Shown here: piece after piece, positions 8,413 through 15,383 of the stretch
Layout of the letters: every line of letters begins with the position of its first letter
Numbering within the stretch: position 1 is the stretch's first letter
NCBI GenBank assembly: GCA_030151365.1
Contig: JASLDW010000023.1
Coordinates: 1 to 17,089 of the forward strand
Origin: Lysobacter sp.
Lineage (GTDB): Bacteria; Pseudomonadota; Gammaproteobacteria; Xanthomonadales; Xanthomonadaceae
DNA: 17,089 nucleotides
Direction of reading: 5' to 3'
Notes under the pieces: generated by a model
What the model saw: only the letters and a program-made list of their open reading frames with translations
What the model was told of the DNA's origin: nothing
Database searches by the model: none
Made by a program: the position numbers and the translations under genes

Positions 8413-9183
8413 ATGTCCCTGAGTCGTTGTTTGCTGATGCTCGCCGTGCTTGCCTTCGCGGCGCCCGCCGCCCATGCCCAGTACTCCGGCTATCCGGGTT
8501 ATGGTCCGCAGGGACAGGGCGGCGTGATCCGCTGCGAATCCAGCAAGGGCCGCACCAACCAGTGCCAGGCCGACACGCGCTATGGCATGCGCCTGACCCG
8601 CCAACTCTCCGACAGTGCCTGCGTCGAAGGACAGACCTGGGGCGTCAATCGTTCCGGCGTCTGGGTCAGCGGCGGCTGCCGCGCCGAATTCGTCATGGGC
8701 GATGGCCGCTACGGCAATGGTGGCTATGGAAATGGCGGCTACGGGAGCGGGAACAGCGGATCGCGCTTCGTCTGCGAATCGCGCGATGGTCGCCAGAACT
8801 GGTGCCCGGTGAACGGCAATGGCCGCGTGCGCCTGTATCGCCAGATTTCGGGAAGCGGCTGCGTCGAAGGCCGCACCTGGGGACAGGAGCGTCGTGGCGT
8901 ATGGGTGAGTGGCGGTTGCCGCGCCGAATTCGTCACCACTGGCTGGGGCAACCGCTGGGGGGATCGCGACGACGATCGTGGCTGGGGCAACGGTGGCCAG
9001 ACGTTCCGCTGCGAATCCGCCAATGGTCGCCAGAATTTCTGCAATGCCGATACCAGCCGCGGCGTGAGACTGGTACGCCAGATTTCCGGAAGTGCCTGCG
9101 ACGAAGGCCGCACCTGGGGCGCGACGCGCGATGGCGTGTGGGTGAGCCAGGGCTGCCGCGCCGAATTCGCGACCAGGCGCTGA
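8413..9183 (+). CDS. Secreted DUF3011 protein with three tandem four-cysteine repeats
   Basis: The function is unknown. Residues 1-22 are a clear Sec signal peptide (Arg at 5, hydrophobic core, AHA before Gln23), so the mature protein is periplasmic or secreted. Three modules follow at about 37-94, 117-174 and 196-253. Their cysteines, 41/51/70/89, 121/131/150/169 and 200/210/229/248, all show the spacing C-x9-C-x18-C-x18-C. The shared text is CES..GR...C, then R(L/V) with RQ(L/I)S, then EG(Q/R)TWG, then GVWVS.GCRAEF. The modules are joined by Gly/Tyr-rich (97-116) and Gly/Trp/Asp-rich (~175-195) linkers, which look flexible. An AGGAG site 6 nt before ATG fixes the start. The modules are far more alike within this protein than in its upstream neighbour, which suggests recent internal duplication. 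No catalytic motif is recognisable; a binding or envelope-associated role is speculation. Confidence 0.88.
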   Translation: MSLSRCLLMLAVLAFAAPAAHAQYSGYPGYGPQGQGGVIRCESSKGRTNQCQADTRYGMRLTRQLSDSACVEGQTWGVNRSGVWVSGGCRAEFVMGDGRYGNGGYGNGGYGSGNSGSRFVCESRDGRQNWCPVNGNGRVRLYRQISGSGCVEGRTWGQERRGVWVSGGCRAEFVTTGWGNRWGDRDDDRGWGNGGQTFRCESANGRQNFCNADTSRGVRLVRQISGSACDEGRTWGATRDGVWVSQGCRAEFATRR

Positions 9184-9203
9184 TCCGGTCGCGATATGGA
9201 ATG

Positions 9204-9234
9204 CCATGGCGGTCGCCTAGAATGACCGCCATGG
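9204..9234 (+). promoter_or_regulatory. Perfect inverted repeat over the mtnA start, with -10 in its loop
   Basis: The arms CCATGGCGGTC (9204-9214) and GACCGCCATGG (9224-9234) are exact reverse complements of 11 bp. They are separated by 9 nt that contain TAGAAT (9218-9223). The right arm includes the proposed mtnA ATG (9231). The site could be an operator covering the promoter, or a hairpin in transcripts that read in from the upstream gene. Confidence 0.55.
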
Positions 9235-10283
9235 ACACCATCGATTACGCACGTTACGACCGCATCCGTCCGATCCGCTGGACCGGCGATGCGCTGGAAT
9301 TGCTCGACCAGCGCCAGCTGCCGTTCGCCACGCCTTACGTCACCTCGCGCAGCAGTGATGAAGTCGCTGCCGCGATCCATGCGTTGATCGTGCGCGGCGC
9401 GCCGGCCATCGGCATCGCCGCGGCCTGGGGCGTGGTGCTGGCGGCACGCGATGTCGACGCCGCGAATGGCGCCGAGGCATTGGCAAAACTGGAGCCGGCG
9501 ATGACGCGCCTCAACGCCGCGCGTCCGACCGCGGTGAATCTCGCCTGGGCGTTGGCGCGAATGCGTGCGGTGTTGCCATCTGCAGGATCGGATTGGCGCG
9601 ATGTGCTGGAACGCGAGGCACGCGCGATCGAAACCGAAGACCTCGCCGCCAATCGCACCATGGGCGCAGCGGGCGCGGCCCTGATCGCCAACGACAGCGG
9701 CGTGCTCACCCACTGCAATACCGGGTCGCTGGCGACCGCGGGCTTCGGCACCGCGCTCGGCGTGATCCGCGCCGGCGTCGCGCAGGGACGCATCGCCAAG
9801 GTGTTCGCCGGCGAAACGCGTCCTTGGAACCAGGGCGCGCGACTGACGGTGTGGGAGCTGCAGGAAGACGGCATCGACGCGACGCTGATCGCCGATTCGG
9901 CCGCTGCGCACCTGATGAAGACCGGGCAGGTGCAATGGGTCGTCGTCGGTGCCGATCGCATTTGCGCCAACGGCGACACCGCGAACAAGATCGGCACCTA
10001 CCAGCTGGCGATCGCGGCGAAATACCACGGCGTCGGCTTCATGGTGGTCGCGCCGTCGTCGACGGTGGACATGGCGACTGCAAGCGGCGACCTGATCGAA
10101 ATCGAGGAGCGCGATACCGCCGAGCTGCTCAGTTTCCGCGGCGAACGCACCGTGTCCGCGGGCGTCGGCGCGTGGAATCCGGTGTTCGACGTCACCCCGC
10201 ACGAGCTCATTACCGCCATCGTCACCGAACGTGGTGTGGTGCAGCATCCGGACGCGATTTCCATGGCGAAATTGTTCGGCTGA
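9231..10283 (+). CDS. mtnA: S-methyl-5-thioribose-1-phosphate isomerase
   Basis: MtnA converts methylthioribose-1-phosphate to methylthioribulose-1-phosphate in the methionine salvage pathway, which recycles methylthioadenosine from polyamine and other synthesis. The 350-residue protein belongs to the eIF2B-alpha/MtnA fold. It shows RGAPAIGIAAAWG (~55-67), the catalytic cysteine in THCNTGS (Cys162), FAGETRPWNQGARLT (~187-202) and the catalytic aspartate in GADRI (Asp242), followed by NKIGTYQLA. Two in-frame ATGs exist, at 9222 and 9231. I prefer 9231 because a TAGAAT -10 box ends 7 nt before it, which would make the mRNA leaderless, while the 9222 ATG overlaps the -10 itself. Neither has a Shine-Dalgarno. 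The frame is also open upstream through the DUF3011 gene, an artefact of high GC. No other salvage genes are in the window. Confidence 0.95.
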   Translation: MDTIDYARYDRIRPIRWTGDALELLDQRQLPFATPYVTSRSSDEVAAAIHALIVRGAPAIGIAAAWGVVLAARDVDAANGAEALAKLEPAMTRLNAARPTAVNLAWALARMRAVLPSAGSDWRDVLEREARAIETEDLAANRTMGAAGAALIANDSGVLTHCNTGSLATAGFGTALGVIRAGVAQGRIAKVFAGETRPWNQGARLTVWELQEDGIDATLIADSAAAHLMKTGQVQWVVVGADRICANGDTANKIGTYQLAIAAKYHGVGFMVVAPSSTVDMATASGDLIEIEERDTAELLSFRGERTVSAGVGAWNPVFDVTPHELITAIVTERGVVQHPDAISMAKLFG

Positions 10284-10365
10284 AAGAGGTCTGGAACATC
10301 ATCCGAGTTGGCATGTAACCATTTGATTTTTCGGTGGAATTTGGCGTGATTTCAAGCGCCGTTCA

Positions 10366-10374
10366 TGCTAGAAT
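10366..10374 (+). promoter_or_regulatory. Extended -10 promoter element for gyrA
   Basis: TGCTAGAAT is an extended -10 (TGn followed by TAGAAT, 10369-10374). No good -35 is found 16-18 bp upstream (TGATTT at 10347-10352 is the nearest), which is usual for extended -10 promoters. Transcription would start near 10381, giving a leader of about 97 nt before gyrA. The flanking region is unusually AT-rich for this window. Confidence 0.55.
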
Positions 10375-10400
10375 TTCCTGTCTGATTTGATGCCGCCCGT

Positions 10401-10419
10401 GGGCGCGCCGGACGCGCCC
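10401..10419 (+). other. GC-rich hairpin in the gyrA leader
   Basis: GGGCGCG (10401-10407) pairs perfectly with CGCGCCC (10413-10419) across a 5-nt loop (ccgga). It lies about 20 nt downstream of the predicted start point. No U-tract follows, so it is not an intrinsic terminator. It could stabilise the transcript or affect translation. The rest of the 10284-10477 gap holds only the promoter and a weak GGAAG ribosome site at 10469-10473. Confidence 0.4.
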
Positions 10420-10477
10420 GGGGAGGGCCGTTCACCAGCGTGGTTGCAGGCGGTTTCCCGAACCCAGCGGAAGCCTG

Positions 10478-13108
10478 ATGACGTCCCAGAACAGCGATCA
10501 CGCCAAGGAAATCATTCCCGTCAACCTCGAAGACGAGATGCGCCGCAGCTATCTCGATTACGCGATGAGCGTGATCGTGGGGCGCGCACTCCCGGACGTT
10601 CGCGACGGCCTCAAGCCGGTCCATCGCCGCGTCCTGTTCGCGATGAACGAACTCGGCGCGCACAGCAACAAGCCGTACTACAAGTCGGCGCGCATCGTCG
10701 GTGACGTCATCGGTAAATACCACCCGCACGGCGACGCCTCGGTATACGACACCCTGGTGCGCATGGCGCAGCCGTTCTCGCTGCGTTACATGCTGGTGGA
10801 CGGGCAGGGCAACTTCGGTTCGATCGACGGCGACAACGCCGCTGCGATGCGTTACACCGAAGCGCGCATGGCCAAGCTCACCCACGAGCTGATGGCCGAC
10901 ATCGACAAGGAAACCGTCGACTTCCAGCCCAACTACGACGAGAAGGAACTCGAGCCGACGGTGATGCCGACGCGCTTCCCGAACCTGCTGGTCAACGGTT
11001 CGGCCGGCATCGCGGTGGGCATGGCGACCAACATCCCGCCGCACAACATGACCGAAGTGGTCAATGCGCTGCTGGCGCTGGCGGAAACGCCGGACATCGA
11101 CATCGACGGCCTGATGGAATACATCCCCGGCCCGGATTTCCCGACCGCCGGCATCATCAACGGCGTCGGTGGCATCCACCTGGCCTATCGCACCGGTCGT
11201 GGCCGCGTGCGCATGCGCGCCAAGGCCGAGATCGAGGTGGCCGACAATGGCCGCGAAGCGATCATCGTCACCGAGATTCCCTACCAGGTGAACAAGGCGC
11301 GGTTGATCGAGAAGATCGCCGAGCTGGTGAAGGAGAAGAAGCTCGAAGGCATCAGCGAGCTGCGCGACGAGTCCGACAAGGATGGCATGCGCATCTACAT
11401 CGAAATCAAGCGCGGCGAGTCGGCCGAGGTGGTGCTCAACAACCTCTATGCGCAGACGCCGATGGAGTCGGTGTTCGGCATCAACATGGTCGCGCTGGTC
11501 GATGGCCGCCCGCAGCTGCTCAACCTCAAGCAGATCCTAGAGGCCTTCCTCAAGCATCGCCGTGAAGTCGTCACACGCAGAACCATTTTCGAACTGCGCA
11601 AGGCGCGCAATCGCGCCCACATCCTGGAAGGCCTGACGGTCGCGCTCGCCAACATCGACGAAATGATCGAGCTGATCAAGACCTCGGCGAATCCGGAAGA
11701 AGCGCGCACGAAGATGCTGGCCAAGACCTGGGATCCGGGCATGGTCGGCGCATTGTTGGGCGCGGCGGGCGCCGAAGCCTCGCGTCCGGAAGACCTGCCC
11801 AAGGGCGTCGGTCTGCTGAGCACTGGTTACCAGCTGACCGAAGTCCAGGCGCAGCAGATCCTCGACATGCGGCTGCATCGCCTGACCGGCCTCGAGCAGG
11901 AAAAGCTGACCGACGAATACCGCCAGCTGCTCGACACCATCCGCGGCCTGATCGAGATCCTCGAGCACCCGGGCGTGCTGATGGCGGTGATCCGCAGCGA
12001 ACTGGAAAACCTCAAGGAGGAATTCGGCGACGTCCGCCGCAGCGAAATCCGCGCATCGGAAGAGGATCTCGACATCCTCGACCTGATCGCCCCGGAAGAC
12101 GTGGTGGTGACGCTGTCGCATGCCGGTTACGCCAAGCGCCAGCCGGCGACGACCTACCGTGCGCAGAAGCGTGGCGGCAAGGGCCGCAACGCGGCGGCGA
12201 CCAAGGACGAGGATTTCATCGACCAACTGTGGCTGGTCAACACGCATGACACGTTGCTGACCTTCACCAGTCGTGGTCGCGTGTTCTGGCTGCCGGTACA
12301 CCAGTTGCCCGACGCTGGCCCGCAGGCGCGAGGCCGTCCAATCATCAACTGGATTCCGCTGGAAGCCGGCGAAAAGGTCCAGGCGGTGTTGCCGGTACGC
12401 GAATACGAGGAAGGCAAATACGTGTTCTTCGCGACCAAGGACGGCACGGTGAAGAAGACCGCGCTGACCGAATTCGCATTCAAGCTGGCACGCGGCAAGA
12501 TCGCGATCAACCTCGACGAGGGCGATGCGCTGGTCAATGCCGAGCTCACCGACGGCGAACGCGACATCATGCTGTTCGCCAGCAATGGCAAGGCCGTGCG
12601 TTTCGACGAGGGCACGGTGCGTGCGATGGGCCGTACCGCGACCGGCGTGCGCGGCATGAAGCTGGCGCAGGGCGAGGAAGTGCGCAGCCTGATCGTGATC
12701 AATGGCGACGGCGACATCCTCACCGCCAGCGAGCGCGGTTTCGGGAAGCGTACCGAAGTGACCGAGTTCCCGAAAAAGGGCCGCGGCACCCAAGGCGTGA
12801 TCGCGCTCAAGACCACCGAACGCAACGGCCAGCTGGTCGGTGCGATCCAGTTGAGCGACCACCACGACGTCCTGCTGATCTCCGATGGCGGCACCCTGGT
12901 GCGCACGCCGGCGGCGGACATCTCGCAGGTCGGGCGCAACGCCGCGGGCGTGACCCTGATCCGTTTGTCGGCGGACGAAAGCCTGCAGGCGATCGAGCGT
13001 CTCGACGTGTCGCTCGACAACGATGGCGAGGAGTCCACCTCCGAATCGGGCACGTTGCCGGCACCGGAGGCGGAAAGCGGGACGCTACCGTCCGATCAGG
13101 CGGAATGA
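10478..13108 (+). CDS. gyrA: DNA gyrase subunit A
   Basis: GyrA is the DNA-breaking and rejoining subunit of gyrase. With GyrB it introduces negative supercoils using ATP. The 876 residues match E. coli GyrA in length (875). The N-terminal breakage domain starts with the family's DEMRRSYLDYAMSVIVGRA. The catalytic tyrosine is in AAMRYTEAR (Tyr126, equal to E. coli Tyr122). The C-terminal DNA-wrapping pinwheel carries the GyrA box as QKRGGKG (563-569; QRRGGKG in E. coli). The quinolone-determining region reads HPHGDASVYDT: Ala87 stands at the E. coli Ser83 position, with Ser88 and Asp91 at 84 and 87. The tail contains a small duplication (ESGTLP twice) instead of the long acidic run of E. coli. 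It has its own extended -10 promoter and a strong terminator, so it is probably monocistronic. Confidence 0.98.
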   Translation: MTSQNSDHAKEIIPVNLEDEMRRSYLDYAMSVIVGRALPDVRDGLKPVHRRVLFAMNELGAHSNKPYYKSARIVGDVIGKYHPHGDASVYDTLVRMAQPFSLRYMLVDGQGNFGSIDGDNAAAMRYTEARMAKLTHELMADIDKETVDFQPNYDEKELEPTVMPTRFPNLLVNGSAGIAVGMATNIPPHNMTEVVNALLALAETPDIDIDGLMEYIPGPDFPTAGIINGVGGIHLAYRTGRGRVRMRAKAEIEVADNGREAIIVTEIPYQVNKARLIEKIAELVKEKKLEGISELRDESDKDGMRIYIEIKRGESAEVVLNNLYAQTPMESVFGINMVALVDGRPQLLNLKQILEAFLKHRREVVTRRTIFELRKARNRAHILEGLTVALANIDEMIELIKTSANPEEARTKMLAKTWDPGMVGALLGAAGAEASRPEDLPKGVGLLSTGYQLTEVQAQQILDMRLHRLTGLEQEKLTDEYRQLLDTIRGLIEILEHPGVLMAVIRSELENLKEEFGDVRRSEIRASEEDLDILDLIAPEDVVVTLSHAGYAKRQPATTYRAQKRGGKGRNAAATKDEDFIDQLWLVNTHDTLLTFTSRGRVFWLPVHQLPDAGPQARGRPIINWIPLEAGEKVQAVLPVREYEEGKYVFFATKDGTVKKTALTEFAFKLARGKIAINLDEGDALVNAELTDGERDIMLFASNGKAVRFDEGTVRAMGRTATGVRGMKLAQGEEVRSLIVINGDGDILTASERGFGKRTEVTEFPKKGRGTQGVIALKTTERNGQLVGAIQLSDHHDVLLISDGGTLVRTPAADISQVGRNAAGVTLIRLSADESLQAIERLDVSLDNDGEESTSESGTLPAPEAESGTLPSDQAE

Positions 13109-13110
13109 TG

Positions 13111-13137
13111 AAAGGGCGCTTCGGCGCCCTTTCTTTT
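13111..13137 (+). terminator. Rho-independent terminator of gyrA, possibly bidirectional
   Basis: AAAGGGCGC (13111-13119), a TTCG tetraloop and GCGCCCTTT (13124-13132) form a perfect 9-bp stem, followed by CTTTT. It begins 2 nt after the gyrA stop. On the other strand the same stem starts 4 nt past the cysE stop codon and ends in a run of U from the stem, so it may also end cysE transcripts. Confidence 0.92.
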
Positions 13138-13736
13138 CAGATCCACCACATCGCCGGATCGATCAACGGGTCGGCGTGTTCCGCCGATTCGACGGCATCG
13201 GGGATGCGGATTTTCGCCGGTACGCCGACGGCAACGCCACGAGCGGGCACGTCGCCGACCACGACCGCATTGGCGCCGATGCGGGCGTCGTTGCCGACCG
13301 TGACCGGTCCGAGGATCTTCGCGCCGGCGCCGATCAGCACGCGGTCGCCAACGGTGGGATGGCGCTTCACCGGCGCATTGGCGGTGCCGCCCAGGGTGAC
13401 GCCGTGATAGATCAGCACGTCGTCGCCGATTTCCGCGGTTTCACCGATCACCACGCCCATGCCGTGGTCGATCACGCAGCGACGGCCGATCCTCGCTGCC
13501 GGATGGATTTCGACCCCGGTGACCATGCGCGAGGCATAGGCGACGATGCGCGCCGGCCAGCGCAACACGCCGGTCCGCCACAGGTGATGGGCGAAACGAT
13601 GCAACCACAGCGCGTGCAGGCCCGGCGACGTGAAGAGCGGTACCCAGCGCGAGGTTGCAGCGGGATCGCGCGACAGCACGGCCGCGAGATCTTCCCGGAT
13701 GCGCCCGATCGGATCGAACGCGTCGCTGCTGCTCAT
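13137..13736 (-). CDS. cysE: Serine O-acetyltransferase, short form
   Basis: CysE makes O-acetylserine from serine and acetyl-CoA, the first step of cysteine synthesis. It has 199 residues, lacking much of the N-terminal helical domain of the 273-residue E. coli enzyme; short forms of this kind (EpsC/NifP-like) are common. A left-handed beta-helix of hexapeptide repeats runs from ~76 to 178. The catalytic pair is Asp90-His91 in IDHGMGVVIGETA, and YHGVTLGGT (110-118) and GAGAKILG (137-143) are typical. The last residue is Ile199 (MWWI). In this family a C-terminal isoleucine inserts into the CysK active site to form the cysteine synthase complex, which fits the adjacent cysK. It starts 7 nt after cysK and is almost certainly co-transcribed with it. 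Confidence 0.94.
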   Translation of the reverse strand: MSSSDAFDPIGRIREDLAAVLSRDPAATSRWVPLFTSPGLHALWLHRFAHHLWRTGVLRWPARIVAYASRMVTGVEIHPAARIGRRCVIDHGMGVVIGETAEIGDDVLIYHGVTLGGTANAPVKRHPTVGDRVLIGAGAKILGPVTVGNDARIGANAVVVGDVPARGVAVGVPAKIRIPDAVESAEHADPLIDPAMWWI

Positions 13737-13743
13737 ATCTGGG

Positions 13744-14670
13744 TCAGTCGAGCAGGTCGGAGAACAGGATGGTCGACAGATAGCGCTCGCCGAAGCTCGG
13801 GATCACCACCACGATCGTCTTGCCTTCGCTTTCAGGCAACTGCGCGACCTGGTTGGCGGCGGCGAGCGCGGCGCCCGATGAAATGCCGACCAGCAGGCCT
13901 TCTTCCTTCGCGGCGCGACGCGCCCATTCCACCGCGGTGTCGCCGGGAATGTCGATGATGCCGTCGTAGATGGTGCGATCGAGGATCTCGGGCACGAAAT
14001 TCGCGCCGAGGCCCTGGATCTTGTGCGGACCGGGCTGGCCGCCGTTGAGGATCGGCGATTCCGCCGGTTCCACGCCAAAGACTTTCACCGAAGGCTTGCG
14101 CTCCTTCAGCACCTGGCCGACGCCGGTGATGGTGCCGCCGGTACCAATGCCCGCGACCAGCACGTCGACCTGGCCATCGGTGTCGTTCCAGATTTCCTCG
14201 GCGGTGGTCTTGCGATGGATCGCCGGGTTGGCCGCGTTGGCGAACTGGCGCGCGAGCACGCCGCCGCGTTCCTTGGCGATCGCTTCCGAACGCTCGACCG
14301 CGCCGCGCATGCCCTCGGCGGCCGGCGTCAGCACCAGTTCGGCGCCATAAGCGCGGAGCAGGGCGCGGCGCTCCTTGCTCATCGAGTCGGGCATCGTCAG
14401 CACGACCTTGTAGCCGCGCGCCGCGCCGACCATCGCCAGCGCGATGCCGGTGTTGCCGGACGTCGCCTCGATGATCGTGCCGCCGGGCTTGAGCTCGCCG
14501 CTGGCCGCGGCGGCATCGATGATGGCCACGCCGATGCGGTCCTTCACCGACTTCGCCGGGTTGTAGAACTCGAGCTTGGCCAGCACGGTGGCCTTGCTCT
14601 GGATGATGCGGTTGATCCTGACCAGCGGCGTGCGGCCGACCAGCTGGGTGACATCGGAATAGATCGTCAT
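13744..14670 (-). CDS. cysK: Cysteine synthase A (O-acetylserine sulfhydrylase)
   Basis: CysK is a PLP enzyme that combines O-acetylserine with sulfide to give cysteine. The 308 residues show the PLP lysine in PAKSVKDRIG (Lys43), the substrate loop TSGNTG (70-75), the phosphate-binding loop GTGGT (176-180), Ser265 of the ISSGAA segment that contacts the PLP pyridine nitrogen, and the C-terminal PSFGERYLST (291-300). All key residues are intact. GAGG about 6 nt before ATG serves as ribosome site. The first gene of a two-gene operon, it makes the product that uses the CysE acetylserine. A promoter overlapped by a perfect inverted repeat lies 31-66 nt upstream. Cystathionine beta-synthase is a related fold, but the length and lack of a CBS domain favour CysK. 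Confidence 0.95.
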   Translation of the reverse strand: MTIYSDVTQLVGRTPLVRINRIIQSKATVLAKLEFYNPAKSVKDRIGVAIIDAAAASGELKPGGTIIEATSGNTGIALAMVGAARGYKVVLTMPDSMSKERRALLRAYGAELVLTPAAEGMRGAVERSEAIAKERGGVLARQFANAANPAIHRKTTAEEIWNDTDGQVDVLVAGIGTGGTITGVGQVLKERKPSVKVFGVEPAESPILNGGQPGPHKIQGLGANFVPEILDRTIYDGIIDIPGDTAVEWARRAAKEEGLLVGISSGAALAAANQVAQLPESEGKTIVVVIPSFGERYLSTILFSDLLD

Positions 14671-14700
14671 GGCCGACCTCGTCGGAAAGGGAATTGGGTG

Positions 14701-14736
14701 ATGCTAGGCCTCCCGATGTTGCGGGACAACATCGGG
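14701..14736 (-). promoter_or_regulatory. cysK promoter overlapped by a perfect inverted repeat
   Basis: On the minus strand TTGTCC (14729-14724), a 17-bp spacer and TAGCAT (14706-14701) form a credible sigma70 promoter. The start point would be near 14694, giving a leader of about 24 nt. The arms CCCGATGTTG (14736-14727) and CAACATCGGG (14721-14712) are perfect 10-bp reverse complements around TCCCG, and the -35 lies across the left arm and loop. No U-tract follows, so a terminator for the upstream ferritin gene is unlikely. An operator is the better reading; the regulator is unknown. Confidence 0.6.
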
Positions 14737-14797
14737 GGCCATGAAGACGCAGAACCTGTCGTCATGTCCTTATGCGCTGGGGTGATGACGCCGACGA

Positions 14798-15379
14798 TCA
14801 GTCGCCGATCCAGCCGTCCAGCAGGTCGCGGAAGTCGTCGGCGTGGTCTTCCTCCATCGCCAGGATGCCTTCGAGCATGCGCTTGGTGGTGGTGTCGCGG
14901 TCGCCGATCCAGTTGATCAGTTCGCGATAGCTGTCGATGGCGATGCGTTCGGCGACCAGGTTTTCCTTGACCATGTCGCGCAGGTTTTTGCCTTCCTTGT
15001 ATTCGGCGTGGGAACGCTGCGTCAGCGTCGCCGGGTCGAGGTCGGGATCGCCGCCGAGCTGGACGATGCGCTGGGAGATCTGGTCGGCGTGGGCCTGCTC
15101 CTCCTTGGCGTGCTCGAGGAATTCCTGCTTCACCGATTCCGCGAGCATGCCCGTCGCCGAGAAGTAATGGCGCATGTAGCGCAACACGCACACCCATTCG
15201 GTCGCCAGGGCGTCGTTGAGGCGGCGGATCAATTCCTTGCGGTCGATGGTGTAGGTCGCGGTGATCGGTCCCTTGTCGAGTCCCTTGCGGGCGCGTTCGC
15301 GCAGGGTTTTGACGTCGGTGAAGCCGCTGCTGGCAACGGGAGCGGTTTTTCCTGCGATGGACTTCTTCGCGGTGGCCAT
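14798..15379 (-). CDS. Ferritin-like diiron protein (bacterioferritin/Dps-related)
   Basis: The protein (193 residues) is a four-helix-bundle ferritin-like protein, probably for iron oxidation and storage or peroxide detoxification. The diiron ligand pattern is complete: Glu61 (ATEW), Glu94 and His97 (EEQAH), Glu144 (AERI) and Glu176 with His179 (EEDH). The spacing is close to that of bacterioferritin. Upstream of the bundle lies a ~45-residue extension with a lysine-rich start (MATAKK). Long basic tails of this kind in Dps proteins can bind DNA, but that is only a possibility here. I do not assign bfr because I cannot identify the heme-ligating methionine by position. GGAG 7 nt before ATG supports this start, although the frame is open further upstream inside the peroxiredoxin gene. 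It lies 4 nt after that gene, with which it probably forms an oxidative-stress operon. Confidence 0.85.
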   Translation of the reverse strand: MATAKKSIAGKTAPVASSGFTDVKTLRERARKGLDKGPITATYTIDRKELIRRLNDALATEWVCVLRYMRHYFSATGMLAESVKQEFLEHAKEEQAHADQISQRIVQLGGDPDLDPATLTQRSHAEYKEGKNLRDMVKENLVAERIAIDSYRELINWIGDRDTTTKRMLEGILAMEEDHADDFRDLLDGWIGD

Positions 15380-15383
15380 GTCG

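Noticed and set aside
8701..8760. Gly/Tyr codon repeats as a DNA tandem repeat element
   Set aside because: The repeats are in frame and explained by the protein's flexible GNGGY linker.
8427..9230. Open upstream extension of the mtnA frame through the second DUF3011 gene
   Set aside because: The extension reads as Arg/Pro-rich shadow text in a different frame from a gene with a signal peptide and repeats. MtnA family proteins start near 9231.
11537..12865. 442-residue open frame on the minus strand opposite gyrA
   Set aside because: No recognisable domain, and the opposite strand encodes an intact GyrA. Third-position G/C bias leaves long antisense frames open.
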